A model generated the notes under the pieces. That model searched no databases. It worked only from the letters and a program-made list of their open reading frames with translations, and had not been told where the DNA came from. This document shows positions 8,519 to 17,156 of a stretch of DNA of 64,000 nt, one piece after another. Within the stretch, counting starts at the first letter, position 1. Each line of letters opens with the position of its first letter. The stretch covers positions 1 through 64,000 of the forward strand of contig NZ_JAKFGB010000019.1 of the NCBI RefSeq assembly GCF_022267515.1, given 5' to 3'. Made by a program: the position numbers and the translations under genes. Source of the stretch: Rubinisphaera margarita. Lineage in GTDB: Bacteria > Planctomycetota > Planctomycetia > Planctomycetales > Planctomycetaceae.

Positions 8519-10432
8519 CTACGCCGTCGTCGGGCTGATGCCCTTCTGCTCGCGGGCCGGAAGTGGGGGGAGTTGTTCTTCGAGGACGCCGCGGGCTTTT
8601 TGCCAGACGATGATGCCTTCGATGATCATCCAGATTTGCATCGTCATGACGACGACGCCGAAGCCGAACAGAACATAGTGCTGGAGCGGATCGCTCGACC
8701 AGAGCCAGCCGACTGGTTCGCCGGTGTTGACGTCTTTAGTGGTCGTGAACATCTGCCAGAGCATCGCCCAGGCGGGCATCAGCATCATCAGAATCATCGG
8801 GATGGCGATCGGCAGGACGCGCTTGCCGCGTCGCCACAGATAGAAGAAGGTGACCATCAGCGCCAGGCCGGCCAGCAGCTGGTTGGTTGCTCCGAAGAGA
8901 GGCCAGAGAATGAGCCCCCCTGTTCCGTACGCTCCACTCGGGCCGGGGAGCATCGCCACCGTGAAGCCGAGTGAGACCGCCAGGGCCGTCGCCAGATACT
9001 TGTTCTCGAGCGGCTTCATATGCAGGGACGTCGCAAGTTCCTGAATGACATAACGCTGCAGTCGCGTGGCTGTATCGAGTGTGGTCGCGGCAAAGCAGGC
9101 GACGAGCACGGCGACGATGCCGGTTCCGAGCGCGATCGGAAGACCGATGGCGGTCAGGAAGTTGGCTCCGCCGTCGACGAAGGCACCGACTTTCGCGGCG
9201 AGACTGAAGCCTTCCCAGCCGAGTTCCGGATTGTATCGGGAATTCCACGCGGCGAGGCCGGTTAACTGCTGGCCGTCGGCGGTCGTCACTCCCATGCCAA
9301 GTCCCGATGTGCAGCAGAGAATCACCAGCACGGCCAGTGCTCCTTCGAGAAGCATTCCGCCGTAACCAACGTATTTCGCGTCGGTTTCATTGGCGATCTG
9401 CTTACTGGTAGTGCCGCTGCTGACCAGACAGTGGAAACCACTACAGGCCCCACAGGCAATTGTAATGAAGAGGAATGGCCAGATCGGCGGAGCATCTTTG
9501 GGAACGTTCTGGGCAATCATCGGGGCGTCGGTAAACAGATTGGTCTGCCCTCCCAGACCGGCGAAGAGCACGCCAGCGACGAGCAGAATCAATGCCACGA
9601 CCAGTTGATGACTGTTGATGTAATCCCGCGGCTGGAGGAGCACCCAGACCGGCAGCACGGAGGCGAAGAAGCAGTAGACCATCAACAGGATCGTCCAGAA
9701 GATCACCGGGTTTCCCCACGACGCCGGCAGCGTGATCGGCATGTAATAGACGCCGATCGCCACAGCCGCATACAGGGCGAAGAGTGCGACGATGGAAGGA
9801 ACGAGCAGACCGCCGTGTCCTTTATACACCCAGAACCCAATGCCGATGGCGACTGGCATGGCCAGCCAGACCGACAGAACCGACTCGGGATAGATCTTGA
9901 AGATCACCGCGATTACCAGGCCAAAGATGGCCAGCACGATCGTGAGCGCGAAGAACAGAATCAGCAGAAACAGGACCCGGGCCCGGGGAGAGATCAGCCG
10001 GCCGGCAACCTCACCAACGGTCTGGCCCCGGTTGCGGAGAGAGATCACCAGTGCGCCTAGGTCATGGACGGCTCCGATGAGAATGGAACCGAAGACCACC
10101 CAGAGCAAAGCCGGCAGCCAGCCCCAGAAGACGGCGATCGCCGGTCCAACGATCGGCCCAGTCCCGGCGATGCTGGTGAAGTGATGGCCGAAGATCACGC
10201 TCTTGCGGGTCGGAACAAAATCGACATCGTCCCGGAGTTCTTCGCTCGGCATGAGAGCATCGTGGTCAAGCTGGAACAGCCTCTTGCTCAGATACCGACC
10301 GTACGTGTGATAAGCCAGAATGAAACCGGCGAAGGACGCGAGAGCGACGAAGAGGGTCCACATGGAAGTTTTTCCGGATCCGTGAGGGTGCGTGGGGGGC
10401 GCGGACATATGTCCGAACTTTGAAGCCACCAT
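8519..10432 (-). CDS. cstA: carbon starvation protein CstA family transporter
   Basis: A polytopic membrane transporter of 637 residues (E. coli CstA is near 700). The family marker RKSVIFGHHFTSIAGTGPIVGPA is visible in part as GHHFTSIAGTGPIVGPA near residues 85-101, and about 15 hydrophobic segments follow. Members import peptides or pyruvate when carbon is scarce. The ATG at 10432 has AGGTAAG upstream; starts at 10408 or 10363 (MWTLFVALASF, where family homology begins) are also possible, and the first 23 residues look unlike a membrane protein. It is divergent from csrA, and cstA mRNA is a classical target of CsrA repression in E. coli, so the location may reflect regulation. Confidence 0.92.
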   Translation of the reverse strand: MVASKFGHMSAPPTHPHGSGKTSMWTLFVALASFAGFILAYHTYGRYLSKRLFQLDHDALMPSEELRDDVDFVPTRKSVIFGHHFTSIAGTGPIVGPAIAVFWGWLPALLWVVFGSILIGAVHDLGALVISLRNRGQTVGEVAGRLISPRARVLFLLILFFALTIVLAIFGLVIAVIFKIYPESVLSVWLAMPVAIGIGFWVYKGHGGLLVPSIVALFALYAAVAIGVYYMPITLPASWGNPVIFWTILLMVYCFFASVLPVWVLLQPRDYINSHQLVVALILLVAGVLFAGLGGQTNLFTDAPMIAQNVPKDAPPIWPFLFITIACGACSGFHCLVSSGTTSKQIANETDAKYVGYGGMLLEGALAVLVILCCTSGLGMGVTTADGQQLTGLAAWNSRYNPELGWEGFSLAAKVGAFVDGGANFLTAIGLPIALGTGIVAVLVACFAATTLDTATRLQRYVIQELATSLHMKPLENKYLATALAVSLGFTVAMLPGPSGAYGTGGLILWPLFGATNQLLAGLALMVTFFYLWRRGKRVLPIAIPMILMMLMPAWAMLWQMFTTTKDVNTGEPVGWLWSSDPLQHYVLFGFGVVVMTMQIWMIIEGIIVWQKARGVLEEQLPPLPAREQKGISPTTA

Positions 10433-11000
10433 TCTTACCTAAGCGGAATCGAGTTCCAAGCGAGCTCTGAATTTCTTGCACGGAACGGCCCATACGGTAC
10501 GGCGAGAGGCCTGCCACCCGCCCTGCGTAATCACCACATCCCGCATAACCGGCAAAGCCGCGCAGGGCTTTTGCGGGGAGTAGGCAAATCAGAGAATCTC
10601 GCTTTGTGCGATCTGCCGATCGTGACGATCCGGAGAGCATCGCAGACAAAGACAGACAAGTCGGTTCGGCAACCTGGAGGACCTGTGAGGTCCGCCGACG
10701 CCAGTGAGGCACGCGTCCGAACCGTTTTTCCTGACCCCGGACTGGACTGCGTCCAGGTTTGTCGCGGCGGCTGGCGACGAGAAGTCCCTCGTGGACTCGT
10801 GATTTCCACCCGTGGCGACAGAACTGAGCGTGCGCCAGCAATCCGGAGCGATTGACCTCTGAACGTGACGGCTCTCGGTGTGCGACGACCGAGCCGCGTC
10901 AGAGGACCAGGCGGAAGAGATTCCGACACTGAACAACACATGACCAATCCACCCGACCTGCCCCGCATCAGGTCCCATCGACATACCAGGAGCCCACAAG
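10433..11000. other. 568-base divergent intergenic region between cstA and csrA
   Basis: No gene can be supported here. It must hold the promoters of cstA (minus) and csrA (plus). A hairpin is formed by ccgca...aaagcc gcgcag ggctttt.gcgg at about 10541-10575, with the inner stem AAAGCC/GGCTTT. I found no convincing sigma-28 or sigma-54 motif. Confidence 0.4.
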
Positions 11001-11201
11001 ATGTTGGTTCTTTCTCGACAACGTGATGAGAGCATCATGATTGGTGATCACATCAAAATAACCATCGTAGATATCCGCGGCGACAAGGTCCGCCTGGGCA
11101 TTCAGGCCCCTGGCGATGTGGCCGTGCATCGGGAAGAGATTTATCTGGCAATCCAGCAGGAGAAAAGTCAGCAGCCGAATCCTCAGACGCAAGGAGAATA
11201 G
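11001..11201 (+). CDS. csrA: carbon storage regulator CsrA, translational repressor
   Basis: A 66-residue RNA-binding protein that acts as a dimer on GGA motifs in mRNA leaders. It starts MLVLSRQRDESIMIGD, and has the RLGIQAPGDVAVHREEIY region that contains the RNA-contacting Arg near residue 44. Length and sequence fit the family throughout. The gene lies between cstA (divergent) and the flagellin gene (633 bases downstream, same strand). In many bacteria CsrA, controlled by FliW, represses flagellin translation; no fliW gene is in this window. The C-terminal tail is rich in Gln. Confidence 0.97.
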   Translation: MLVLSRQRDESIMIGDHIKITIVDIRGDKVRLGIQAPGDVAVHREEIYLAIQQEKSQQPNPQTQGE

Positions 11202-11834
11202 CCTCGTCGCGCTTTCGCTCCGGCCAGCCGTATGTCTCCTGGGGGACTGCATGGACAGTGGAGCGAAGGCAGGAATGAACTGACAGACTCCGCCCGGTTG
11301 TCCGCGGCGCTTTCCGAACCCGGTTCCTGAGACGGTTAGAGATCGGGAGCACGTTGAGAGCGCCGTATCACTCTTGGGGAAAAGAGAAACGTGGAGAGGA
11401 ATCGTCCAGTCGCCCCAGCGCCCGGCAACCCACTCCACGAAAGAAGCCTCAATCGCCCTTTTTACTTTTTCTTTTTATTTCCCCGATTTTACTCAAGCAG
11501 ATTATCCCGCACGTCCGATGGAAGAATGATAGCCGGTCTTCTCGCCGGACGATGATGGATGCAGCGCGATTGTTTCGATCGCACTGACTTTCCGAGTGAC
11601 AGGGATGGTGAAGGGAAGTCCGGACTCGATCCGGGAAAGGCGAGTGGGGACAACCGGGCCACAGAGAACGACAACAGAATGCCTCACGGCAACGAATGCC
11701 AGTTCTGGTGAGTCACAAAGTTGGAACTTCGAAAGTAGTCAAGACTGACAAGTTCATTCAGACAAGTTTAAACCCAGGTACTGGCACAGAGCTGACAACG
11801 GCAGTCTGGCCAGCAGCAGGAAAGGCGATTCCCA
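11202..11834 (+). other. 633-base region between csrA and flagellin, probable long leader or RNA
   Basis: No coding region is supported. The stretch holds many GGA trinucleotides (for example gggggactg, ggagagga, atggaag, agggaag, cgggaaagg, ttggaac), and the flagellin ribosome-binding site itself reads CAGGAAAGG. CsrA binds such sites. A pyrimidine-rich block lies at about 11460-11490. Whether it is a leader of the flagellin mRNA or contains a separate small RNA cannot be told from sequence. Confidence 0.4.
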
Positions 11835-14435
11835 ATGACGAGAATTAACACGAACGTCGCCTCATTACGAGGCCTCCGCAGCTTGAACAAAGCGAACGAA
11901 TTGATGAACACGTCGCTGACGCGTTTGTCGACTGGTTTGAAGATCAACTCGGGTAAAGACAACCCGGCTGGTTTGATCGCCAGCGAAACACTGCGTTCGC
12001 AGATCTCTGCCATCGAGCAGTCGATCACGAACAGCTCCCGTGCAAACAACGTGATTGCAACGGCCGACGCCGCCCTCGGCGAAGTCAACAACCTGCTCAA
12101 CCAGGTTCGTGGTCTGGTTCAGGAAACGCTGAACAGCGGTGCCCTGTCGCAGTCGGAAATTGAAGCCAACCAGCTGCAGGTTGATGCCGCTCTGTCGGCC
12201 ATTAACCGAATCTCGGCCAACACCACGTTCGCAGGCGATAAGCTGATCGACGGCAGCAAGGCATTCATCACCAATACAACTACCGCCGACGCCGCCAAAC
12301 TGAGCGACTTTCAGATCAACGAAGCCGTCTTCAGCACCTCGTCGACGATTGAAATCGAAGCCGCGATCACCCAGGCCGCCGAAAAAGCGGAAATCCGCTA
12401 CTCCGGTGGAAACCTGTCGTCTTCAGCGACCGTCGAACTGTCCGGCTCCAAAGGATCTCAGGTCATCTTCCTGGGTGGAGCGAGCACGACGGCCGACATC
12501 AAGAACGCCATCAACGCCGCCTCGGATGTGACCGGCGTGAAAGCGAGCTTCGATCCCGGTCTGACGTTCTCCCGCGGGGCCACCCAGGGCTCGGCGAACA
12601 TCAACACCGGACAGGCCATTGCCAACACGTTGGACGTGACCGCAACCGGAGCGACGACCACGCAGACCGGAACGGTGACGTTCACCGATGCGCGAACCAC
12701 GCAAACGCAGGGAACGGACTCCTCCCTCGGCGGAACGATTCGCATCCAGTATGTCGACAACGTCACTGCGGGTACTTCGACCAACACCGCCTCAGTGGCC
12801 GGTGTCGCCACGACCGCCAACGGCGATGTGACGATCTCAATCGAAATTGGTAACGAGACCAACGGTACAGCCGCTGTCACCTCGACGATCTCGGACATTG
12901 TCGCTCTGATCAACAGCGGAACTTCGGCCAACGCCGTCGCCGCTCGAAACTACGTCTCAGCGTCCAGCTCCGGAACCGATATCTCCGTGTCGACAGCAGC
13001 CGCTTCGGCTCTCACCGGCGGTGCCGATATCGCTGACATCAAGATTCTCGACAACCGTAACAGCGGTGCGGGTGGTTCGGTCGCTTCTCTGGGCGGCGAA
13101 GTGTTCGTCCAGTTCGTCGATGCTTCAACGACATCGGCAAGCCTCGGCGTCTCGAGCGTGAGCACCAACTCGGAAACCGGCGACACGACGATCCAGATTC
13201 GTTTGGGACGGTCGAGCGGTGCCAACACCTCAACCATCGCCGACGTCACGGCTCTGATCAACAGCGGAACCTCGACCAACGCCGTGGCTGCTCAGGCCTA
13301 CATCTCGGCTTCGGCAACGTCAGCAGACGCCGCCAATACGTCGATCTTCACCGCTCAGACGTCTGCGACTCAGCTGCTCGGTGGTAACGATGGTGCCAAC
13401 AACGACATCACCTTTAACGACGCACGGGCATACGGCACCGACGGCGTGGTGAATGTGCAGTTCTCAAGCACGACCGCAGCCAACTCGACTCTGTCCGTCA
13501 GTGTCGCTTCGACCGGAACCTCGGACTACACGATTACCGTGAACCTGGCGACCGATGAGTTCGGCAATATCACGAGCACCGCGGATGACATCCGGACGTT
13601 CATCGCCACCGACACGAGCAACGGAGCCGCTACGGCTCGGACGCTGGTTAACGTGGAAGTCGAAGGCTCGGGAACCGAAACCGTTCAGGCTCAGGCTCAG
13701 CAGCAGGTCGACGTGGCCAGCCGCGTTCTGAAGCTGAAGAGCTCCGACTACGGGACCGATCAGTTCGTCGCCGTGAACGTGCTCGATGGTGCGTTCAACA
13801 CGACGGGCACCGACAACGTCTCGACCTCACGTCGTGACACCGGTAAGGACCTGATCGCCGTGATTAACGGTCAGGTTGCTCAGACCAAGGGTCTGTCGGC
13901 TCGTATCAAGACGAACTCTCTGGACGCTTCGCTGAGCTTCAACGAAGACAACAACGTCAAGGGTCGTCGGGCCAACGTCACCATCACCGGTGGGGGTTCG
14001 CTGTTCCAGATTGGCCAGGAAGTTTCGGCTGCCGGCCAGATCGGCATCGGGATCGAAGCCGTCAACACCGCTCGTCTGGGCGGCGTGGCTGGTAAGCTGT
14101 ACGAACTCGGATCGGGGGCCGGCAAGAGTCTGCTCGACATCGGACCGGACACGCCAGGTAGCGTGCTGGTCGACATCGTCGAACAGTCGATCAACCGCGT
14201 GTCCACTCTTCGCGGTCGTCTGGGTGCCATCCAGAAGAACGTGATCGACACCAACATCAACTCGCTGGGTGTGGCTCTGGAAAACATTTCCGAAGCCCGG
14301 TCGGCCATCGTTGATACCGACTTCGCCGAAACGACCGCGTCCCTGACGAAGGCTCAGATTCTGAACCAGTCGGGCATCTCGGTTTTGGCCATCGCCAACC
14401 AGAACCCGTCTCAGGTGCTCTCGCTGCTCGGTTAG
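11835..14435 (+). CDS. fliC: flagellin, large form with repeated central region
   Basis: Filament subunit of the flagellum, 866 residues, about twice the size of a simple flagellin. The conserved D0/D1 ends are present: MTRINTNVASLRGLRSLNKA with LSTGLKINSGKDNPAG at the N-terminus, and ARSAIVDTDFAETTASLTKA with QNPSQVLSLLG at the C-terminus. The central region contains three tandem copies of a segment of about 117-120 residues beginning near residues 295, 415 and 532 (SLGGTIRIQYVD, SLGGEVFVQFVD, DGVVNVQF). The first two also share ALINSGTSxNAVAA. These repeats should form the surface domains. A ribosome-binding site CAGGAAAGG lies 11 bases upstream and could be masked by CsrA. A strong terminator follows. 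Confidence 0.95.
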   Translation: MTRINTNVASLRGLRSLNKANELMNTSLTRLSTGLKINSGKDNPAGLIASETLRSQISAIEQSITNSSRANNVIATADAALGEVNNLLNQVRGLVQETLNSGALSQSEIEANQLQVDAALSAINRISANTTFAGDKLIDGSKAFITNTTTADAAKLSDFQINEAVFSTSSTIEIEAAITQAAEKAEIRYSGGNLSSSATVELSGSKGSQVIFLGGASTTADIKNAINAASDVTGVKASFDPGLTFSRGATQGSANINTGQAIANTLDVTATGATTTQTGTVTFTDARTTQTQGTDSSLGGTIRIQYVDNVTAGTSTNTASVAGVATTANGDVTISIEIGNETNGTAAVTSTISDIVALINSGTSANAVAARNYVSASSSGTDISVSTAAASALTGGADIADIKILDNRNSGAGGSVASLGGEVFVQFVDASTTSASLGVSSVSTNSETGDTTIQIRLGRSSGANTSTIADVTALINSGTSTNAVAAQAYISASATSADAANTSIFTAQTSATQLLGGNDGANNDITFNDARAYGTDGVVNVQFSSTTAANSTLSVSVASTGTSDYTITVNLATDEFGNITSTADDIRTFIATDTSNGAATARTLVNVEVEGSGTETVQAQAQQQVDVASRVLKLKSSDYGTDQFVAVNVLDGAFNTTGTDNVSTSRRDTGKDLIAVINGQVAQTKGLSARIKTNSLDASLSFNEDNNVKGRRANVTITGGGSLFQIGQEVSAAGQIGIGIEAVNTARLGGVAGKLYELGSGAGKSLLDIGPDTPGSVLVDIVEQSINRVSTLRGRLGAIQKNVIDTNINSLGVALENISEARSAIVDTDFAETTASLTKAQILNQSGISVLAIANQNPSQVLSLLG

Positions 14436-14466
14436 TCCGACAGTCGACCCTGACGACTTGAACCAG

Positions 14467-14502
14467 ACTCTCCTGCTTCCCCGTGAGGCAGGAGAGTTTT
14501 TT
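14467..14502 (+). terminator. rho-independent terminator of the flagellin gene
   Basis: A perfect 10-bp stem (actctcctgc at 14467-14476, gcaggagagt at 14488-14497), an 11-base loop and a run of six T residues. Confidence 0.93.
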
Positions 14503-14510
14503 CGTTGAGT

Positions 14511-15023
14511 GAAGATACAACTGCGGCGGGCCCTCACTCACACGGTCACTCCGCCCCAGGCTGCGCCGCCCCGAGAGAATCTTTCGGGGCCATCCTTCAC
14601 GGCAACACAGGAGCGCTTCGACAAAGCGGCGACTGAGTTCCATCTATGTGTGAAGAGACAATCCCGTCCAGGCATTCTTCGCTGAACTCGTCCGCTGGCT
14701 CGCAACCGCCGATTGTTGCTCAATGACGGCTTCCGCGACAGAAGTTCCCGGCCACAGACAGGAAGGTCTGTGCCGCTGCGAGCGTTGACGGAAGCGAACA
14801 GGTCGTTTCCACCGGGCAGCCGCGCAGGCGACAGCACCGCTGTAATCGATCCTGTTTAACCACTTCTTGCCGTTAACCACTGGCAGAATTTGACTTTGGT
14901 TGATCGCGACGGGTAAGATAAGTCGAGATTTACGGGTGTTGTCCTGTATGCACGGGGCTCTCCTGTCGCAGGAGCGCTTCGCGTCTTTGTTGTCCTCTCT
15001 AAGTCGTCCGGGAGACGGAGCAA
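14511..15023. other. intergenic region upstream of the coiled-coil genes
   Basis: No gene recognised in about 510 bases. It contains a promoter-like pair (14890-14919) and, in the predicted leader, the small hairpin ctcctg-tcg-caggag near 14962. The string caggagcgcttcg occurs twice (about 14610 and 14969). Confidence 0.35.
14890..14919 (+). promoter_or_regulatory. possible sigma-70 promoter for the gene at 15024
   Basis: TTGACT (14890-14895) and TAAGAT (14914-14919) with an 18-base spacer, about 100 bases ahead of the start codon at 15024. Confidence 0.45.
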
Positions 15024-15683
15024 ATGATTTCGAGTCTCGGCCGCGTGCTGGCTGTACTCACGGCTATGTTTTCCGCAGCGTTCATGGCGTTTGCCATTTC
15101 GCGCTATGCAACCGTGCCAGACTGGTCCACCGAAGCGCGTGATCTGGAAATGTTCACGCTGACACGGACCGAGGGGGAAACCCCGAGCTGGTCGGCGTCC
15201 ACACGCCGCACTCAGGAGTCGGTGCATACCTCGACCAATATGGCCGAAGTGCTGGAAAAGATGTACCAGCGAGCCAAGCAGGACATCGACGCCCAGGTGC
15301 AGGAACACGAAGCAAATATCCCGTCTCTGGAAGCGCAGATCGCCGCCACCAGAACGGCTATTGAAGAAGATGACGCCGCGGTCACCGTTCGCGAGGAGCT
15401 GCTCGCCGATCGACTGCAGGAGATGGATGACGAAGTCGCCCGACTGACTGCGGAAATCGAACGCGAGAAAGCCGTGGCGGAAAAGACGCAGATGGAACGC
15501 GAACGCCGGCGGAGTGATGTCTTCCGACTGCGGGAGCAGTTGGGAGAAGTCGAAGCTGACTACTTCCGAGCCGTTCAGTTGCATCAGGAGTTGACCGATA
15601 TGATCCGCCGCACCCAGGGAAATGTGGTGAAGCTCGAATCGCGGAACCGGCAACTGCAAGAATCCGTAAATCAGGTAAACTGA
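15024..15683 (+). CDS. membrane-anchored coiled-coil protein
   Basis: A 219-residue protein with one N-terminal membrane segment (residues 4-26, LGRVLAVLTAMFSAAFMAFA) followed by a long predicted coiled coil from about residue 75 to the end, rich in Glu, Arg, Ala and Leu (for example LQEMDDEVARLTAEIEREKA). The ATG at 15024 has GGAG eight bases upstream. The gene is followed 202 bases later by a second protein of the same design and then by a very small membrane protein, so the three probably act together in the envelope. No enzymatic motif is present. The family is not known to me by function. Confidence 0.8.
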   Translation: MISSLGRVLAVLTAMFSAAFMAFAISRYATVPDWSTEARDLEMFTLTRTEGETPSWSASTRRTQESVHTSTNMAEVLEKMYQRAKQDIDAQVQEHEANIPSLEAQIAATRTAIEEDDAAVTVREELLADRLQEMDDEVARLTAEIEREKAVAEKTQMERERRRSDVFRLREQLGEVEADYFRAVQLHQELTDMIRRTQGNVVKLESRNRQLQESVNQVN

Positions 15684-15885
15684 TCTGATGAAGCAGGCAA
15701 TACGTCCAGCCGGACGAGAGTTGCCTTATGTTATAGAGACGTTCTGCACGATTTATAGCAAAGGAAGTCTTTAATCGGCGTGGATGGAATTTGGCGTGCG
15801 GGACAGGGTGTTCCCACGCGGGTCCGATAGAGAAGACAGTCTTTTGCGACTGGTCAGCACGGTCGTAAAAGCGGAGTAAACAGCG

Positions 15886-16743
15886 ATGTCCTTGATCGGC
15901 AAGTTTTTCGTAGTCATGCAGATTCTGCTCTCCGTAACCTTCATGGGGTTCGCGGCGACAGTCTTCACGTACCAGAACAACTACAAGACGTTGTACGAAA
16001 ATGAAACGAAGGCCAAGACTCAGATCCAGGCCGAGAAGGACAATCTGCAGGCCGACTTCGACAAGGTCAAAGCCGACATGACCGCTCTGGCTAGTCAGGC
16101 TGAAGACCGCGCCGACCGGGCCGAAGCGACCAACTCCGCTCTGCAGGCTCAGCTGGCTGAACTGAAGCAGGAAACCGAACGGCTGTCCAACTCTCTGCAG
16201 TCGCAGCTGGCTCTGGTGAAGATCGCTGAAGACGAAGCCGAGTCCCGCCGCTCAGAAGCGATGTCCCAGCGAGTTGTGAATACCGACCTGCATAAGAAGC
16301 TGTCGGATCGCATCAAAGATAATCGTATCGCCGAAGACAAGATGTACGGTCTGAACGTCGAGAAGGAAAACCTGACCAAGAAGAACAAAGAGCTGATTGA
16401 ACGGCTCGCGTTTCTCGAGAAGGTCGTGCGGAATAACAATCTGGAAACCGATCCTCGCGTCTACGCCGCCCAGAACGATCCCCCGCCGGTCGTAAGCGGG
16501 CTGGTTGTGAACGCGACGACCGATGAACGCGGCGCCGTGGATCTGGTCGAGATCTCTCTGGGTGCGGACGATGGCCTCGTGCGGGGTCACCGCCTCGAAG
16601 TCTGGCGTTCTGGCGAAGACGCCCGGTACCTGGGACAGATTGAACTGGTGTATGTCGACACCGATCATGCGGTCGGTCGACTCGTCGATAAAGCAAAGAA
16701 CGGCATCATTAAGAAGGGCGACAATGTCACGAGCAAGCTCTAG
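15886..16743 (+). CDS. membrane-anchored coiled-coil protein with C-terminal beta domain
   Basis: A 285-residue protein: N-terminal membrane segment (residues 4-28, IGKFFVVMQILLSVTFMGFA), a coiled coil from about 35 to 190, then a compact domain from about 200 (PPPVVSGLVVNATTDERGAV, EISLGADDGLVRGHRLEVWR, GDNVTSKL). The last part, with its LGxDDGLxxGxxLxVxR pattern and closing I.KGD.V, resembles the beta-barrel type domains of MreC or the FlgT C-terminus. By analogy it may be a scaffold of the cell envelope; this is inference. GGAG stands upstream of the ATG. Its 3' end overlaps the next gene by 20 bases. Confidence 0.82.
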   Translation: MSLIGKFFVVMQILLSVTFMGFAATVFTYQNNYKTLYENETKAKTQIQAEKDNLQADFDKVKADMTALASQAEDRADRAEATNSALQAQLAELKQETERLSNSLQSQLALVKIAEDEAESRRSEAMSQRVVNTDLHKKLSDRIKDNRIAEDKMYGLNVEKENLTKKNKELIERLAFLEKVVRNNNLETDPRVYAAQNDPPPVVSGLVVNATTDERGAVDLVEISLGADDGLVRGHRLEVWRSGEDARYLGQIELVYVDTDHAVGRLVDKAKNGIIKKGDNVTSKL

Positions 16744-16861
16744 TCGAGGACCAAAACCCGCTCCGCAGCTGGACGTCTACGTCGGCCTGATGATGATGTC
16801 CACGGCCTGCCTGATCGCCGGAATCGTCTTCCTGGTGCTGGCTCTGGCTCAGTACAGCTGA
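16724..16861 (+). CDS. small single-pass membrane protein
   Basis: A 45-residue protein: a polar N-terminus with Ser, Arg and Pro, then one hydrophobic segment (residues 19-44, DVYVGLMMMSTACLIAGIVF onward). The start ATG at 16724 lies inside the end of the previous gene and is preceded by AAGAAGGG, which argues for coupled translation. Longer upstream starts would read far into the neighbouring gene in another frame and are unlikely. It is the last gene before a strong terminator and completes a set of three membrane-associated proteins. Confidence 0.65.
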   Translation: MSRASSSRGPKPAPQLDVYVGLMMMSTACLIAGIVFLVLALAQYS

Positions 16862-16909
16862 TCGCCCCCGGCCGCGAGCGGTCTGTAAAAACAATTCATC
16901 TCTCGTCTC

Positions 16910-16950
16910 AGCCATCTGCTGTTTCTCGTTGAAGCAGCAGATGGCTTTTT
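16910..16950 (+). terminator. rho-independent terminator of the coiled-coil gene cluster
   Basis: A perfect 12-bp stem (agccatctgctg at 16910-16921, cagcagatggct at 16934-16945) with six T residues at its 3' end. Confidence 0.93.
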
Positions 16951-17156
16951 GCTGCGCCCATCTCTTTACTGCGACCGGAACGTGTTGTCCTGAAAGAATC
17001 TTTCGGAGCGGCTCAGCTGCAAGAGGCTGCGACGGGACGAACATCGGCTCAGGCGAGATATTGGCGAACACACGGCTTCCGTTCTGCTCCAGATGACGGC
17101 CGCTCTGGACGTCCCAGGAGCTGCCGTATCGAATCAGGACGGAGATCTGGCCCCCC

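Noticed and set aside
11455..11510. Possible sigma-28 flagellar promoter (tttttatttccccgatttt)
   Set aside because: No TAAAG-type -35 element at the needed distance from the CCGAT-like box.
11610..11690. GAAGGGAAGTCCGGACTC resembles the conserved RNase P RNA core
   Set aside because: The other conserved blocks of RNase P RNA are not found in the surrounding several hundred bases.
11804..11826. TGGCAC...CTGACA near the flagellin start as a sigma-54 promoter
   Set aside because: The distance between the GG and GC elements is wrong and it would leave almost no leader.
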